Assembly (NCBI GenBank): GCA_903916675.1
Contig: CAIWXQ010000012.1
Coordinates: 1-42,407, forward strand
Length of the DNA stretch: 42,407 nucleotides
Direction: 5' to 3'
Source: an uncultured bacterium
GTDB lineage: Bacteria; Verrucomicrobiota; Kiritimatiellia; RFP12; CAIWXQ01
The position numbers were made by a program, and so were the translations under genes. A model generated the notes under the pieces. The model was not told where the DNA came from and did no database searches. It saw only the letters and a program-made list of their open reading frames with translations. Below are positions 41,753 to 42,407 of this stretch, piece by piece (position 1 is the first letter of the stretch; each line of letters starts with the position of its first letter).

Positions 41753-41956
41753 ATGATGAAAAAGGAATACGACTTTTCCAAGGGCGTGCGGGGTAAGTTC
41801 TACCGACCCAACGCCAAGTTCAATGTGCCGGTCTATTTGGACGGCAAGGTTCAGACGTTCGTCGAGCGAATCGCGGAACGCAAGCGCACCGACGTCTCCG
41901 CCGTGGTCAATCTGCTACTGCGATCCGAAATGGAGTTGGTCGAGGCGGCAAAATAA
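41753..41956 (+). CDS. Antitoxin partner of BrnT (CopG/ribbon-helix-helix-like)
   Basis: A 67-residue protein. The N-terminal KKEYDFSKGVRGKFYRPNAK is the toxin-wrapping segment known from partners of BrnT-like toxins, and FNVPVYLDGKVQTFVERIAE with KRTDVSAVVNLLLRSEMEL forms a ribbon-helix-helix type DNA-binding fold. It should bind the toxin and repress the promoter at 41393-41421. GGGGGA precedes the ATG pair at 41753 and 41756. Confidence 0.88.
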   Translation: MMKKEYDFSKGVRGKFYRPNAKFNVPVYLDGKVQTFVERIAERKRTDVSAVVNLLLRSEMELVEAAK

Positions 41957-42407
41957 AGCACCCGCCACACCACCGACCACGCCGTCACAAAAGAACAACT
42001 ACACGCCGGTCCGCCACGCCGCCGGGTAGCGGCGGGGAAGGGCGGCCCGGCTGACGCACTCACACGCCACGCCACCCGCCACGTACACGCAACACCTGCC
42101 GCGCCCCGTGTTCATCGTTCTCGCGTGTCACAAACAGCAACCCGCCTGCGGCCGGCTCCGGTCGCGGAAGGCTGTTCCGTCGCCCCTGATCACGGCGGGT
42201 GCGAGACGCTTCGCGGCACCCGCCGCGCCAGTGGCGCCGGCCACGCCCGCCGCTTCCCTGCGCCGCCCTGTCACAAACAAGGCACGCCGCCTCAACGTGG
42301 CTGCTCCGGCACGCCGCGCAAGCGCGGCTCCGCGCGCCACGGCTGCCGCGCACAACCCGGCGAATACGCCGGGAGGCGCTTCAGCCGTCTGCACTTGGTC
42401 CGGCCAG
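41957..42407 (+). other. 451-bp hairpin-rich region with GTCACAAA at exact 143-bp spacing
   Basis: No gene is credible; the long frames on the minus strand are Arg/Ala/Gly-rich and show no start signal. GTCACAAA occurs at 41984, 42127 and 42270, each 143 bases apart. Each interval has a strong palindrome: CCGCCG/CGGCGG at about 42018-42036; CGGCGGGTGC (42193-42202) with GCACCCGCCG (42216-42225), a perfect 10-bp stem; and CCCGGCG (42356-42362) with CGCCGGG (42367-42373). The rest of the units is not obviously alike. This may be the edge of a repeat or cassette array continuing to the right. Confidence 0.5.

Noticed and set aside
41984-42407. CRISPR array at the right end
   Set aside because: The repeated unit is only 8 bases, the spacing is 143 bases, and no cas genes are present.
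41099-42407. Integron gene-cassette array with attC sites
   Set aside because: The hairpins do not show paired attC core sites (RYYYAAC/GTTRRRY), and the integrase is a tRNA-targeting phage type, not IntI.

Overview
The window looks like chromosomal DNA of a free-living, GC-rich bacterium of the PVC superphylum, perhaps Kiritimatiellota or a related lineage. This is inferred from family content: a Planctomycetes-type BBP7 outer-membrane barrel, an ECF sigma/FecR pair, a PQQ-like propeller protein, and secreted proteins ending in the 'LWWLAQYG...DPDYDGLPTWQEYLAGTNPT' style tail (split here) plus a '(V/I)Y(T/R)..YSTNL' domain. No rRNA or other direct taxonomic marker is present. TGA, TAA and TAG all end ordinary genes, so the standard bacterial code applies.

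Region 1 (1-2.5 kb): a PduO-type cobalamin adenosyltransferase, a MEMO1-AMMECR1 fusion (AmmeMemoRadiSam parts B and A) and a small conserved protein. Region 2 (2.6-10.2 kb, visibly less GC-rich): an ECF sigma factor overlapping its FecR-like membrane partner, a small secreted DUF5666-like protein that shares a promoter-like element with the sigma gene, then exported proteins (PQQ-like propeller, BNR-repeat protein, formylglycine-generating-enzyme-like protein with a probable frameshift, lipoprotein amidohydrolase). Region 3 (10.2-14.2 kb, very GC-rich): a Gfo/Idh/MocA dehydrogenase and a two-domain alpha/beta hydrolase, framed by related intergenic sequence and by a 54-bp copy of the dehydrogenase 3' end.

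Region 4 (14.2-27.6 kb) is mostly housekeeping: a dihydrouridine synthase, an orphan C-terminal gene fragment, the BBP7 porin, rpe, lepA, an S23 four-helix-bundle cassette between inverted repeats, lepB, citrate synthase, a lone lipoyl/E3-binding protein, PIN-PhoH, and the overlapping pair deoA-cdd. Region 5 (27.6-33.0 kb, minus strand): a small membrane protein, three lipoproteins (CsgG family, unknown, DUF799-like) in a tight operon, and a SulP transporter overlapping a C39-like protease gene. Region 6 (33.2-37.4 kb): a large hybrid sensor kinase cut in two by an in-frame TAG.

Region 7 (37.5 kb to the end) looks like one end of an integrative element at a tRNA-Arg(CCG) gene: the C-terminal remnant of an older tyrosine recombinase, the 3' half of the tRNA as attachment core, paired direct repeats, an intact integrase, a DUF4062/GHKL-ATPase protein, a BrnT-type toxin-antitoxin pair with a clear promoter, and about 450 bp of hairpin-rich DNA with an 8-bp motif recurring at exactly 143-bp intervals. 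The best candidates for undescribed biology are this island (DUF4062 protein plus hairpin region), the shared ECF promoter element, and the repeat-flanked S23 cassette.
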